Below are positions 11,389 through 21,330 of a DNA stretch of 64,000 nt, one piece after another. A program made the translations under genes and the position numbers. The notes under the pieces were generated by a model. That model was not told the DNA's origin. It saw only the letters and a list, made by a program, of their open reading frames with translations, and did not search any database. Origin of the DNA: Sipunculus nudus. Taxonomy: Eukaryota; Annelida; Sipuncula; Golfingiida; Sipunculidae. The DNA is taken from assembly GCA_026874595.1 (NCBI GenBank), contig CM049306.1, forward strand, positions 80,006,142 to 80,070,141. The letters are read 5' to 3'. The stretch's first letter is position 1. Each line of letters begins with the position of its first letter.

Positions 11389-11432
<44 letters not shown>
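11389..11432. repeat. TA microsatellite
   Basis: About 22 TA units, preceded by CA repeats. Confidence 0.95.
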
Positions 11433-11434
<2 letters not shown>

Positions 11435-11562
11435 ATTTTAATGCCAGATACACAGCCACATAACCACTTTATCTACAAATGAAGGCAAATACCCACATTT
11501 TATATGGTACTTGGAAACTTAAGTCGACTGCTACAGAGTCATATCCATACGTCTGCACAAAA

Positions 11563-11713
11563 TAATAAGTTGCGCACAAAATAATAAGTCGTGCGCACAA
11601 AATAATATCTCGTGCACGCGAAATAATAAGTCGTGCGCACGAATTAATTAGTCGTTCGCACAAAATAATAAGTCGTGCGCACAAAATAATAAGTCGTGCG
11701 CACAAAATAATGT
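11563..11713 (-). repeat. GTGCGCACGACTTATTA minisatellite, array 3
   Basis: About seven units of the minisatellite, inverted relative to arrays 1 and 2. Confidence 0.9.
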
Positions 11714-11751
11714 TTTTTAATCATGTCCCCCAACGGGGCTCCGTAGTAATA

Positions 11752-11955
11752 AAAGACTATACCCCCACATCTTGAAATCCTTGAAGTCCTTTTAAAAAAA
11801 ACCCAGGAGGATCAGCCCTTCTTCAGAATGAATAATTCGTATAAATACTCTATAAATTTAGAAAACAGTTTACAATTTCAAATACCGTTCAAAGGCCCTT
11901 TATATTCTGAATTACTCCGGATAGTTCATAGAGATTTTGTAGTAGAGACATTCAG
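11752..11955 (-). repeat. Segment duplicated at 55.27-55.46 kb
   Basis: About 200 bp, including text like TTTAGAAAACAGTT, CAAAGGCCCTTTATATTCTGA and GTAGAGACATTCAG, is alignable in the same orientation to 55270-55460. It lies just downstream (in the minus direction) of the last exon of cysteine-rich cluster 1, and its counterpart lies downstream of cluster 2. It may be an ancestral 3' end of that gene family. If exon B at 12040-12117 were not spliced, its frame would run on to a stop at about 11912 within this segment. Confidence 0.6.
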
Positions 11956-12039
11956 GTTCAGTATACACTGGTTTCAATAAGGAATGATCGACCCTGTGCC
12001 CGTATTGTAAAAATATGCTCGCACAGGTATTGATCTTAC

Positions 12040-12117
12040 CTCTGGAGAAGATAAGCTCAGATGTGTACGGGCACTGGCGTTTCAGTCTGTCGTACCTGCA
12101 CTGTGAGCCAAATGTTG
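12040..12117 (-). CDS. Cysteine-rich secreted family, cluster 1, module 3 exon B
   Basis: This 78-nt exon of an unrecognised gene encodes residues with the core TFGSQC and LKRQC, the seventh and eighth cysteines of an 8-Cys module. The acceptor is TTTTCAG and the donor GAG|GTAAGA. Its phases (1 in, 1 out) and length match the B exons at 13386-13463, 59293-59370 and 61109-61186. The frame is open. The preceding A exon (12364-12474) has lost its donor, so it is uncertain whether this exon is still reached by splicing. The function is unknown. A secreted, disulfide-rich protein is inferred from the signal-peptide exon at 16167-16263. Confidence 0.65.
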
Positions 12118-12363
12118 CTGAAAACCAATAATGAACAGATGATGAAACTCTGTGACATGAAACTAACAAGGGCACGATGCTTAAATTACTCGATATCCGA
12201 AATGATTGTAAGAACACTCTTAAGTAGGCGTCATTGATATAAAATAAGAAAAATAAACGTTTCCTGTAACATGTTTATTGCACTTAAACATTGTTTTTTA
12301 TGCAGAGAATAAAAATCTGCATGACCTTTCATTTGATAGGTCAGTTTGTCGTTGTTTATTTAT

Positions 12364-12474
12364 CTATTCTCGCAGTTTTTTCTTGCTTGTTTATTTATAT
12401 AATGCGGCAATCCCCTCATGCATGCTTCTGTCAAAACATTGCCATAAACACAGTTCACGGCTGCTGTAACATCG
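12364..12474 (-). CDS. Cysteine-rich family, cluster 1, module 3 exon A
   Basis: The acceptor TTTTCAG is followed by a frame with DVTAAVNC and RGLPHYINKQA, homologous to the A exons at 59534-59625 and 61326-61417. In those the exon is 92 nt and ends CAG|GTA. Here the matching site (near 12383) has GA where GT should be, so the donor is lost and the frame continues for a few residues to a TAG at 12364-12366. Either this is a new terminal exon that shortens the protein, or the module is decaying. Cysteines 5 and 6 of the module are kept. Confidence 0.6.
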
Positions 12475-12736
12475 CTGAAAATATATAGAAAGATATCACA
12501 ACCCTTTATTTAATGGCAAACATGTTACACTGGCACATTGAGAAATTTTGAGCACTATTGTAGGTAGAAATGTATCATGCACTTTACTTCTAATAAATTC
12601 TCACTCAGTTCACTACAGTAAAGTACATTTTGATAATCATAATATAAGCAGAAATTCGTTATATTAACGGAAGCAAAATTTTATGGTTGATTTGTAAAAT
12701 AAAACGAGAAGGGGGGGGGAAGATGTTAGGATTCAC

Positions 12737-12845
12737 CTGCAACTTACTTTGCATTCGGCTAGGGCCTGTAAGTCTGTAATAAGCTGTTCTTTGCACGCCA
12801 GAAGAAGTCCTCGGTCAGTTACGGTGCACACATCACTGTCCACAC
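12737..12845 (-). CDS. Cysteine-rich family, cluster 1, module 3 exon C
   Basis: This 109-nt exon, with acceptor GGTACAG and donor CAG|GTGAAT, is open in the family frame (phase 1 in, 2 out). It encodes VDSDVCTVTDRG and ends ECKVSC, giving cysteines 1-4 with the spacing C-x10-C-x13-C-x3-C. Length and phases are identical to the C exon at 60004-60112. No known domain was recognised. Confidence 0.7.
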
Positions 12846-13385
12846 CTGTACCCACAGATAAAATCAAAATGAAATATATTAATTTCCAATTAACATAGGT
12901 ATAATTAATATTTTTTTACATATTCAGTATTCAAGCAAAAATTACTCTTTGGCACTGAAGCTAATTTTTCTTACAAAACTTGAATGGATATCGCTCATAC
13001 CATATATCAATGTTTAATCCTGATCAGTCACCTATGACTTTGGTCATCTTTTTCGGTCATCTTTATTTCCAAAAAGCATTGTTCAAATCTTTATACATTT
13101 CTGGTTACACCTTTTAAACTTAAACTGAATATGCAACTAATTTCCACACAAAACAATGTATACTGATCCCGAAAGAAAATGAATATATATATATATGGTG
13201 AACAGGTATATGTTAAGCTTTTTCTATATATATTAAAGTCAGCCACACTTGGAGGCTGAAATGCCTTTTCGCCCTGGTCAGTCTGCCAACGGGTAGGCAA
13301 TCTCCTGGTTTCTTTGGTTATTTACAAACAATGGCCAGTAAAGTAAAAGTTATAATAGTCGTATACGGATTGCCCTTGACCTTAC

Positions 13386-13463
13386 TCCCGGAGTAAATGA
13401 TATTAGGGGCATCCAGGCACTTTCACCACAGCCTGGTGTACCTGCACTGTGACCCAAACGATG
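13386..13463 (-). pseudogene. Cysteine-rich family, cluster 1, module 2 exon B, disabled
   Basis: Same length (78 nt), acceptor and donor position as the other B exons, with SFGSQC and APNIIY preserved. An in-frame TGA follows TRLW where the intact copies read LK, so the exon cannot be translated through. Confidence 0.7.
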
Positions 13464-13695
13464 CTGAAATAGAAATATTGAAATGATCAAACTCACACTT
13501 TAAAATATATGACCTTACAAGGGGCAAAGGCAAAATTTATTAAATTGCTGCACTGTATGAAAACTAGTCTAATTAGATAACCGGCAGCCTCACACTACTA
13601 AAATTATATACCACAAGAGTTTATGAAAACTATTATTCTTTGTGTTACACACTAATTCAAATACCTTTGACTTTATATGGAAGGATGTTTCTCAC

Positions 13696-13771
13696 CTGCT
13701 TGTTTATCTATATATTCAGGCAGTCTGTCAAAGATTTGTCATTGACGCAGTTCACGACCTCTGTAACAGCG
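13696..13771 (-). pseudogene. Cysteine-rich family, cluster 1, module 2 exon A, disabled
   Basis: The acceptor TTTACAG and donor CAG|GTGAGA survive and AVTEVVNCVNDKSLT is readable. The exon is 76 nt against 92 in intact copies: 16 nt are missing after the codons for LT. The reading frame is shifted and the sixth cysteine is lost from frame. Confidence 0.7.
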
Positions 13772-14052
13772 CTGTAAATGTGCAATACAGAGAGAGAAAC
13801 ATATTTTGGTTGATATGTTAGCAAACCGAATATATTTTCCAAATTTTATGGCTATGTTCCAGAAAGCTGTACATAAAAATGATAAAGTACTTGAGTGCCG
13901 ACCTTAAACTTTGAGATATTCTTTGACAACAAATTTGTAGTTATTCGGCAATAATTAAGACACGTTTAGCAAATACTTAACTGTAAACAAAGGCGGCAAA
14001 TATTAGAAACGTTAACTAATATCTTGCTGTATTGTAAAAGAAATAACATTTT

Positions 14053-14094
14053 AGCGGGACAAAAGACGTGTCACATCATCCCTAGTACAAAAAT
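14053..14094 (-). pseudogene. Cysteine-rich family, cluster 1, module 2 exon C, remnant
   Basis: After an acceptor (GGTACAG), about 40 nt encode FCTRDDVTRLLSR, matching the start of intact C exons (VCTREDLGRLLSC). The second cysteine is replaced and a stop follows at once. The second half of the exon and its donor are not recognisable. With 13696-13771 and 13386-13463 this makes a complete dead C-A-B module in the expected order. Confidence 0.6.
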
Positions 14095-14393
14095 CTGTAC
14101 CAACAGCTATACACACGCTTATACACACATAAGCTAAAATTAAATTCTATTCGTTACAGACGCAAATATGAATATAAAAAGAGCTTAAAGCTCCATTTCA
14201 TTGTTCAAGCACAAAATATGCTGTGGTACGAATGACCAGTCTTCTCCCTACTTTGAATGAATACCCCTTATTATTATGAAAAATATTGACTCTTGGTCAA
14301 AGGAAAAGAACAAATATTATCATGCCATTTTACTCTTTCATTGATGTAAACGACACTGCTCAAGGATTTAACGTGTTATACTCAATGTTATTA

Positions 14394-14395
<2 letters not shown>

Positions 14396-14472
<77 letters not shown>

Positions 14473-14491
14473 TATATATTATATATATATG
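14396..14491. repeat. Long TA microsatellite
   Basis: Nearly pure TA for about 95 bp, in an intron of the cysteine-rich cluster. Confidence 0.95.
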
Positions 14492-14768
14492 TACTTCTTA
14501 ATGATTATTGCTATGTCTTTATTACTGAAGGCCTGATTTAACCTTACTTAAATAATTACCACATGCAAAATGAGTAAATTTGAAAAACAGCAGATTTGCG
14601 TTTTGTATATTACTATAATGAAGGTATTTATCATATATAGCATTCATAAAATATCGTTAGGTATAGGGAGCAGTTTTAGAACGGATGCAACAGTTCAATC
14701 GACTCATTGCTTTGTCACCGCCCTTACAAATTCTTGATACAAAAGTTATTTTTCATCGTTATGTGGCC

Positions 14769-14853
14769 TTAGAATTCCTCAGATCTGGATGTAAAGGCAC
14801 TCTGACAGGCCGGTAATCTGTCATTGATACAGTTGACGAGATTTGCCGCAACA
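14769..14853 (-). CDS. Cysteine-rich family, cluster 1, first exon A, terminal form
   Basis: The acceptor TTTTCACAG is followed by a frame (phase 2 in) with VAANLVNCINDRLPAC that resembles the A exons, then runs to a TAA at 14769-14771 after SRSEEF. No donor matches the family position, so this looks like a terminal exon. Joined to 16167-16263 and a shortened C exon at 15287-15341, it would complete a secreted peptide of about 71 residues. This model rests on splice phases alone and the exon could instead be decayed. Confidence 0.45.
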
Positions 14854-15286
14854 CTGTGAAAAAGGAGAAATTATTACAAGCCTTCTTACATTTGATAAGC
14901 CTAAAGGATTTTTTTTGTATCAAGATAATCATGGGTAAATCAAATCAGAATACGCTGATCATGTAAAGTTGATTCAAAACAAGATATAAACAATAGATGA
15001 ATCTTGTGCATTCTAGCATCTTTAGATGACCAGCGGAGATAAAAATCCCAAAATCAATATAGGTCTATGTAAATAAGACATAGAAAAGCTCAGACGTCAT
15101 GCCGTATGTTGAGACTAAGCTCACTTCTGCATGCAGCGATCATTAGCAGTCATGACACACGGGTCGAGTAGTTCATTACATCATCCATTTAAAAATGTTA
15201 TTGTACGTGGCACAAACCAATGAATGTGTATAATTATTTACATGTTTAGTCATGTGCAAATGTATAACTAAAAATATACTGCTTAC

Positions 15287-15363
15287 CTGCATGGTACATT
15301 GCATTGCAGCAAGTCCGTCGATAATGAGATGAAAAGGTTTGCTTTGACATAATATCGTCTTTC
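15287..15363 (-). CDS. Cysteine-rich family, cluster 1, first exon C, shortened
   Basis: The donor CATGCAG|GTAAGC and the closing residues LLQCNVPC match the C-exon pattern C-x3-C. The exon is 77 nt from the best acceptor (a C/T-rich tract before 15363), which is out of phase with the neighbours. A second AG gives 15287-15341 (55 nt) with phases 1 in and 2 out, compatible with the signal-peptide exon before it and the A exon after it. Compared with intact C exons about 8 nt are missing internally, and the first two cysteines are absent from that frame. Which acceptor is used is uncertain. Confidence 0.45.
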
Positions 15364-16166
15364 CTTAATAAAAGGAAGGGGGTCGGCCAAAAAGGCACAA
15401 CCAAACAGCTGCATAGTATTTATTTTTTACTATGCATATAACAGTGTTTTATATTTTAATTTAATATTTAATTGCACAATATATTCAATTATTTAGCATG
15501 ATATATGTTTATATGCTTGGGCATCATCTGGTTACATGGTCTTCATGCACCTAAGATATGGCTTGTCAATTTATTGCATGAACTATTTTGACACTATGAT
15601 TATAGTCCGTTCCATCAGCTCGGTCCACCTGATTATATTTTGGCGAGTCAAAGAACGCCAAAACTGTTTTCCCCTAGGGCTGAGAGAGGAAAAATGCGTA
15701 ATAAACTTTTCTTCGAATAAAAGCCTACCTTATGCCCTTTTTCTGTAAACAATTTAAAATCGTTTTTCGAGTAAATAGTGTATTCTGTTGCGACATGTTG
15801 CACCAATCTATGAAATTATTGGATGGCAGGGAACAGTGATGATGTCACAATAGACGTGACGCTAAAAAAGTCCCCTAAATTCAGGGGACCAATGATCAAG
15901 AACTGCGGACCCCTGATTACAGTGAGACTTGTATTCACCTCGTGTCTATAAGAGATATGTCACCTAGGCCGTAAACTTAATAATAATTATATCGTATGCA
16001 GGTTGGTTGCGCATTTTCCTTTTTCTACAATTGTTGCAAATTTTATTTTGCAAGTTTGACCTATGTGGAAGTAATCGCAAAAAAATCAGACAGGGGTGGT
16101 GAAACGGACTATACATATTTTGTGCGTTTGTCTAAGCCCCTTTTGAAAATGCATCCCTAAACGTAC

Positions 16167-16263
16167 CATTAAGTTCCCCATGTGCAGAGCCGTTCAAGCA
16201 TAAGACAAGGCCACCCAAAAAGAGAAGTCGATATCCCGCCATCGTTTTGTCTAATCATATAAT
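16167..16263 (-). CDS. Signal-peptide exon of the cysteine-rich gene, cluster 1
   Basis: The acceptor CTTTTAATTTCAG leads into about 21 nt of 5' UTR and an ATG at 16240-16242. The coding part (16167-16242) encodes MAGYRLLFLGGLVLCLNGSA and a few more residues: a charged start, a leucine-rich core and a plausible cleavage after GSA (residue 20). The donor is AATG|GTACGT, phase 1, which is the entry phase of the C exons. A UTR intron, a start codon and a signal peptide together make this a convincing first coding exon of a secreted protein. It lies 473 bp from the channel exon at 16736 on the opposite strand. Confidence 0.7.
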
Positions 16264-16735
16264 CTGAAATTAAAAGAGTTCTCATGAGAGACACTGTTAA
16301 TGTATCATGAGTAATGTTTCAGCAGGGAGCATGTCCCCACTCACTGTTAAGGAGGGGGAACGTTGAACAGCAAAAGCAGAACTTCCTTTAGCATCAAAAT
16401 GTATATATAAAGGTGGATGTTAATGTCGAATTGTCGCGTCTGATTTCTCTATCTGTTTAAATTTATTATAATTTTTCTCTTACCAGAGGCGGATGCGGGA
16501 TCGTAGTACAGGGGTGGGGCGCAGAGGGCGATGGTGGTGGATCGGGACACCGGCTCCTATGATGTATAAACTTTATGAACATTTATGCTGTGAGAGGGTA
16601 TTTTAAAAGCATCATGGTGCAAAATCAGTTATGGGGCAACATTTTCCAGATTTTATGGTCGATATATGCAGGCGCTCATAGCACCCGGCCCCCTAAATCT
16701 TCCATTATTTATTATAAATCCTTATATTTTTGTAG

Positions 16736-16806
16736 GCTGACACAGGCAGATAGGCTAGGGCTGTACCACTACATGAGTGATCTGTATTCAGGTCAAGGCG
16801 CTGCTG
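16736..16806 (+). CDS. ENaC/ASIC-family channel, gene 1, third-exon homologue
   Basis: This 71-nt exon has acceptor TTTTTGTAG, donor GCTG|GTATGT, and phases 2 in and 1 out. It encodes LTQADRLGLYHYMSDLYSG, the segment expected just after the conserved CN.N.YR end of the first extracellular part. It aligns with the 68-nt exon at 57982-58049 of gene 2, which has identical phases. Channels of this family are trimeric, amiloride-sensitive sodium channels of the plasma membrane gated by peptides, protons or force. No exon encoding TM1 was found upstream for this gene. Confidence 0.7.
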
Positions 16807-17296
16807 GTATGTATCGCCATTTTAATTTATTTTCTTACAAGGAGTAATGTTGATTGGCTTCCACATGTTGCCTTTATTTAGGAAGGGACATTTATGTTTC
16901 ATCTTAAAAATGGTAATTAATTTTAACAGTTCCAAGCAGTTGCTTATCTGAAATTTGAGGCTACTCCAACTTATTCTAACATAAAGGAAATAAAATATAA
17001 AAGTAAAATAATTTTAATGTAACGCCTTTCATATACAATCTAATAAAATAAATGTGAGTATTATGCATTTTAAACTTTTAATATTTACTATCTTAAGCAT
17101 TATATATATATGTATATATATATATTTATATATATTTAAATATGTTAAAATATATATAATTACGTATGTATTTTTTAAAAGGGTCCGAGCTGTTGTTCTT
17201 AAAAAACGGAAGCTTGCTCTTAAGGAAGCCGTGTAGTTGGTATCTTTATTAATATCATTTTACGTGTGTTTAATTTTTGCACATTTTTTTTTTCAG

Positions 17297-17381
17297 TTTC
17301 GCCTCCTGTGAAGAGCGAAGAATACAATTCATCGGGTGTGATCTTAAGCCTGGCCCATCCGTCTGAGGATCTTATAACCAG
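17297..17381 (+). CDS. ENaC/ASIC-family channel, gene 1, extracellular exon
   Basis: This 85-nt exon has acceptor TTTTTTTTCAG, donor CCAG|GTCAGA, and phases 1 in and 2 out. It encodes SPPVKSEEYNSSG and then ILSLAHPSEDLIT. The latter corresponds to the family segment before the conserved W.G..C motif (usually D-[IL]-x2-[ML]-[IL]). It joins in frame to the exon at 18656-18771. Confidence 0.8.
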
Positions 17382-17519
17382 GTCAGAAAACTATGTCTTA
17401 ACAAGCGTCATTGTCCAAACTTACCCAACTTTCTTGCATGTTTTTATGTAGGTCGCCGCCTACATTTTTGTGATGCTGATTTAACTAATATTAATCGAAG
17501 TATGTACATCTGAATAGTT

Positions 17520-17710
17520 CCATTTCGGCTAGGGACAACTTGACGAGCGGCAGCACCTCCCATTTATAATCGGGCGACTACAGCAACTGCGGTTGTTGTA
17601 TATTGAGCCCGCCTAGATGTCCCATTACACCGATGATTCCCCCCCCCCCCCGGCCCCATAAGTCGCATTGATGGGCTTAACGGGGTTCGGCCCCGGAGTA
17701 GGCGACCAAG
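17520..17710. other. GC-rich block of unknown nature in an intron
   Basis: This block is GC-richer than its surroundings and contains a C run at 17640-17651 and GGGGTTCGGCCCCGGAG at about 17680-17697. The latter resembles a tRNA T-arm/B box but has no matching A box nearby. It could be an old SINE fragment. Confidence 0.25.
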
Positions 17711-18319
17711 CGGCTATTTAGCTAAAATCAACATATTCTGCAAGCCTGTGAATGAGTGAAATTCTGACAGAATAACAAAGGAAAAGTTCTGATCCTAATA
17801 TAAATCAATATGTAAGAGTTTACTTATATTTATAAACTTCTAATATTTATAAAATTTCTATTCCTATTCTGGATATGTAGAATGTTGCATGTTATATGCA
17901 TGTTATAATTATTAGTGGTATATCTGAAATAAACATCACGATATCGGTTAAGTATGCTTAAAAATATCAATATATTTATAACATTGTTTCCAATATTGAC
18001 CAAAGAAATTCCTGCATTTATTTAAGTTCTGAACGTTACATAAGATGAATTATGATATGACATAAAGAAATAAATACTATGTGGCTATTCTAATATCCTT
18101 AAGGATGAATATACCGCCAAATAAAGAAAACAGAACCGGTACTTTTCATAAAACCAGTATGCCGCCCTTCTTCTGATACGCAATTTACACAATATTTCAA
18201 GTCCAATGGTTCAAGATCTTTATCTTTTATACCCCATGGCCATTGGAAACATCATTGTCATAATATGAATGATTCATAGGGCACAGTTATTTTTATTTTA
18301 TTTATTTTTTTATTGAAGT

Positions 18320-18610
18320 GATGTTGGTGCTCGAGCCAGTCACAGTTTATTTGAGGCTATCTCCGCACCGGGTCGATCGACATGAAGTTTGACAGTTCGA
18401 TCCTGTCATGGAAGGTCCGGATTTAAAGGAGGGTTCACAGTAGATAAATAACGCCAGTGTAGTGAGAAGGTGGAGGAAGCCGGAGACCCCGGAGAGAACC
18501 ACCGCCCTTGGACGGGCCACTACACCACTCTGATGGCAACACCTGAGATCGAAAACGGGTCATCAGCGGGCATTTTACCGCTCTGCTGTCCAGGCCCCCA
18601 CATAAAACAG
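18320..18610 (-). mobile_element. Interspersed SINE-like repeat in a channel-gene intron
   Basis: Contains the string type AAGCCGGAGACCCCGGAGAG followed by AACCACCGCCCTTGGACGGG, related to the block at about 58920-59080 (ACCGGAGGACCCGGTGAAAA, then GAGCCACTACAACAAATCGC). The orientation and the tRNA-derived end were not established. Confidence 0.45.
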
Positions 18611-18655
18611 TGATTTGTGTTAAAATTTGATTCTTCATATTTCCATTTTTTTCAG

Positions 18656-18771
18656 ATCCACTTGGAGAGGGAAGCCGTGTAATTCTTCCAACTTTAAACT
18701 GAGGTTCACCAGCTACGGAGTGTGCTACACATTTAACAGTGACGATGAGCCCCTGATGACGTCACAGGCAG
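18656..18771 (+). CDS. ENaC/ASIC-family channel, gene 1, cysteine-rich domain exon
   Basis: This 116-nt exon has acceptor TTTTTTTCAG, donor GCAG|GTATGC, and phases 2 in and 1 out. It encodes TWRGKPCNSSNF, then FTSYGVCYTFNSD and PLMTSQA. This is the diagnostic ENaC/ASIC motif W.G..C....F......YG.CYTFN from the extracellular domain. The cysteine that normally precedes the W.G motif is a serine here (RSTWRG), which would leave its partner unpaired. No later exon (remaining extracellular domain, TM2, GxS selectivity filter) was found in the next 28 kb, so the gene is fragmentary or has very long introns. Confidence 0.88.
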
Positions 18772-19690
18772 GTATGCTGAGACATTTTGCAAAAATTCAG
18801 GTTACCCACCCTTCAGCCTTAAAGTAGTTTCTATTCAAAAGGAACAAATAAGGAATCGTGTTAATGGCCAGGACAACATGTCTCAACTGTCAAACTCTAA
18901 AAAAAAATGTCAAAATTCAAGAAATGGCTTTCTTTTTACATTACACTTGTGCATGCTTACAAAATACTACTTATTGGTATAACTAAGAGCTTACCTCAAA
19001 ACAGGGACTTTCATCTAATTTGCCTTGAAGCGGTTCTAAGCCATCATATTCTAATGGACCATCTACCGGTTCACTACCCTAATACTTCTGCCACTGGTGT
19101 ATTCAGAAGTCTGAGTGCATTGTAGGGCTTTGATTTATTTACCCACAATCTCTAATCTGTTCTGTCGCACGCTTGTTGCCCAAAATGTAGCCACGATTCT
19201 AATCAGGGTACAAGTTACGTAACATACTAGAAACACAGACTGGTGACCATTAACACTTGCTAGTTGTTCGTTTCAGATATACATAAATGAAGAATAAAAG
19301 ATATTTCTGTCATAAATCACCGAATATCTTTTTTACTATTTAACTATACACAAATAATTATGAAGCGGTTTTGAACTAGCCCAGACATTCCATTCATGAT
19401 GAATGTCAATTTCAGAATATTTGGGAGAAACAACAGGTCGTCCAATGAAAGTAATTACTAATTAACTGTTTTAATATATGTACTTAAACAGGAGATGTAA
19501 TAAAGATATGTTTGTGCGAAATAATGACAAGAAAGTGATACTAATGCAAATGTATAATGGTCCAGCTATTATCCACTTCGTAGTGCTACTGGCCTAAAGC
19601 TAATTGTATTAGCAAAGTGTCTCCATTTATGTCTTGTGAAATTTAAGGCTTCAGGGGCCAGACTGGTAACTATGTGGTTAAGGCAAATTC
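18772..19690. other. Gene-free stretch
   Basis: No further channel exon was recognised after the donor at 18772. The sequence is AT-rich and unremarkable. Confidence 0.4.
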
Positions 19691-21330
19691 AAGGGGAACT
19701 TTTAATACGTGTTGCTTGCCGGAATCAGAGATCGGCAACCATGTTCATCAGTCCCCTATGTCCGGATGGTGTGTTTGTTTGATTATCCGAGCTCAATAGG
19801 TCAGAGTTATGCAACAATCGCTTCGAAACTTAAAGGGCTTATGAATATCCAATAATCCTTGAAGCATACTGTTTTGGTTCGTAATAAATCAAAAGTCAAG
19901 ATCAAGGTCATTAAAAACTTCAAAATGTTTTTTTCTTCATATATATGACACTAATGATCGAAGTTACTTCAACTATAGCTCATTTTAATCAAAATGAAAG
20001 TTTGTAATACGCCTAGAGGCCGCAAATTCGCATCAATCGGTTTGAAACTGATATATCTTATTAACTGCCATAGTATATCGAAATAATTTTTTTTCATTTT
20101 TCGAAACAGTCACCAGGGGTGCTACATGCCAAACACGTTAAAATATCCCTTTTATGTCATATCTCCAATACTGTAAAGAATATCACAATTTTTATCCCAG
20201 CATGTAAAGGTATGAAGGATGGCCTTACTAACAGATTTATTCGGCCTTTCTCTTCTGTTGCCAGGGCAACCCAATTTAAGATCAATCTTTTGAAATGGAA
20301 AATATGATGGTCATCTTTTTACTTTTGTCAATTTCCTCATTTGTACAATTATCGCTTTTAAATTGATGCAGTTGGTATATATCTGCTAATACTCAAAGCC
20401 TCACAATCGACCTAAAGGTCAAGGTCAAGGTCATAAAAACAAAAATTTTAATTTAATCATAATTTTGTCAAAATTTGTCCTATCTACACAAATTGTAGCT
20501 CATTCTATTCTTTCATGCCTTCCACATTATAATGTCTTGTCACCTTTTATCCAGGTTGTGTTTGTCTGTCAGTTTGTCCGTCTTTTATTGTCAGCTTTGT
20601 CTCCTTGTTTTTTCTTTTGTCTGAAATGTTTTATTCTCTACTTCTGAGCAACCGCTGTGAAAGTAATATAATTGATAGAAAACAGACCATATGTCCGTGT
20701 GTTTGTCTTTTTTCACTTCCAGCAAGCGTGCGACCTCTGGTCTTCTAGCCTGTTTGTTGTTTGCACTCCACAGACTACAATTTTTCAGCAATCGTTCCGG
20801 AACTTTTAGGATTTGTGTATATGTAATTTTCCACGAAACCTATTTTCTTTTGTCATAATCGGTGAGAGGTCAAGGTGAAGGTTATCATAAAGCTTCCAAA
20901 TTGTTTTTTTCTTCATATCTTTGTTTAAATAATTACAGTTTCTCAAAATGTAGCCCATTTTATTTCCCACCTAATGGCCAATACCCTTCACTACAATATG
21001 GCTCTACCCTGCTGTTACCATGAATACGCCATTTCGGGGAAAATTCATGAAATTGTTTTTTATTCTTATATTGCCATTTTAAAAGATAATGAGGTCTTGT
21101 TTTATTGCATCAGGTACTATTCAATTAGTTAGTTATGATACAATACTAGTCTCGCAGGTTCTCGCACCATATCTGGAAAATTTTTGCGAGATTTCAGCCA
21201 ATACGATCTACTTCTTTGAAACTTCTTTTTATGTTATTTACTTATATCTCAAAACAAATTTTCATTTACCAAAAATGCCACCAGGGGGCGTGGTGCATAA
21301 AGCAACGTAAAATATCATTTTTGTGCTTTG
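19690..21330 (+). repeat. Degenerate tandem repeat of about 350-450 bp units
   Basis: Several diverged paragraphs share text such as CAATCGCTTCGAAACTT, AAGGTCAAGGTCAAGGTCAT, TTTTTTCTTCATAT and TAGCTCATTCTAT, near 19790, 20030, 20400, 20790 and 21180. Short frames here are products of the repeat. Confidence 0.55.

Larger units (their letters stand above)
10830..11745 (-). mobile_element. Unclassified repeat element, copy 2 (inverted)
   Basis: Reverse complement of copy 1 (6491-7535), with the same end GGAGCCCCGTTGGGG at about 11727-11745, the same minisatellite (11563-11713) and the same internal text. A TA microsatellite (11389-11432), preceded by CA repeats, replaces a short part of copy 1. 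The shared frame containing ENRPHTLRVS lies at about 11090-11296. Confidence 0.65.

Noticed and set aside
17520-17710. GC-rich block with a tRNA-like GGTTCGGCCCC
   Set aside because: It was kept only as an unexplained block: no A box, tail or target duplication could be found.
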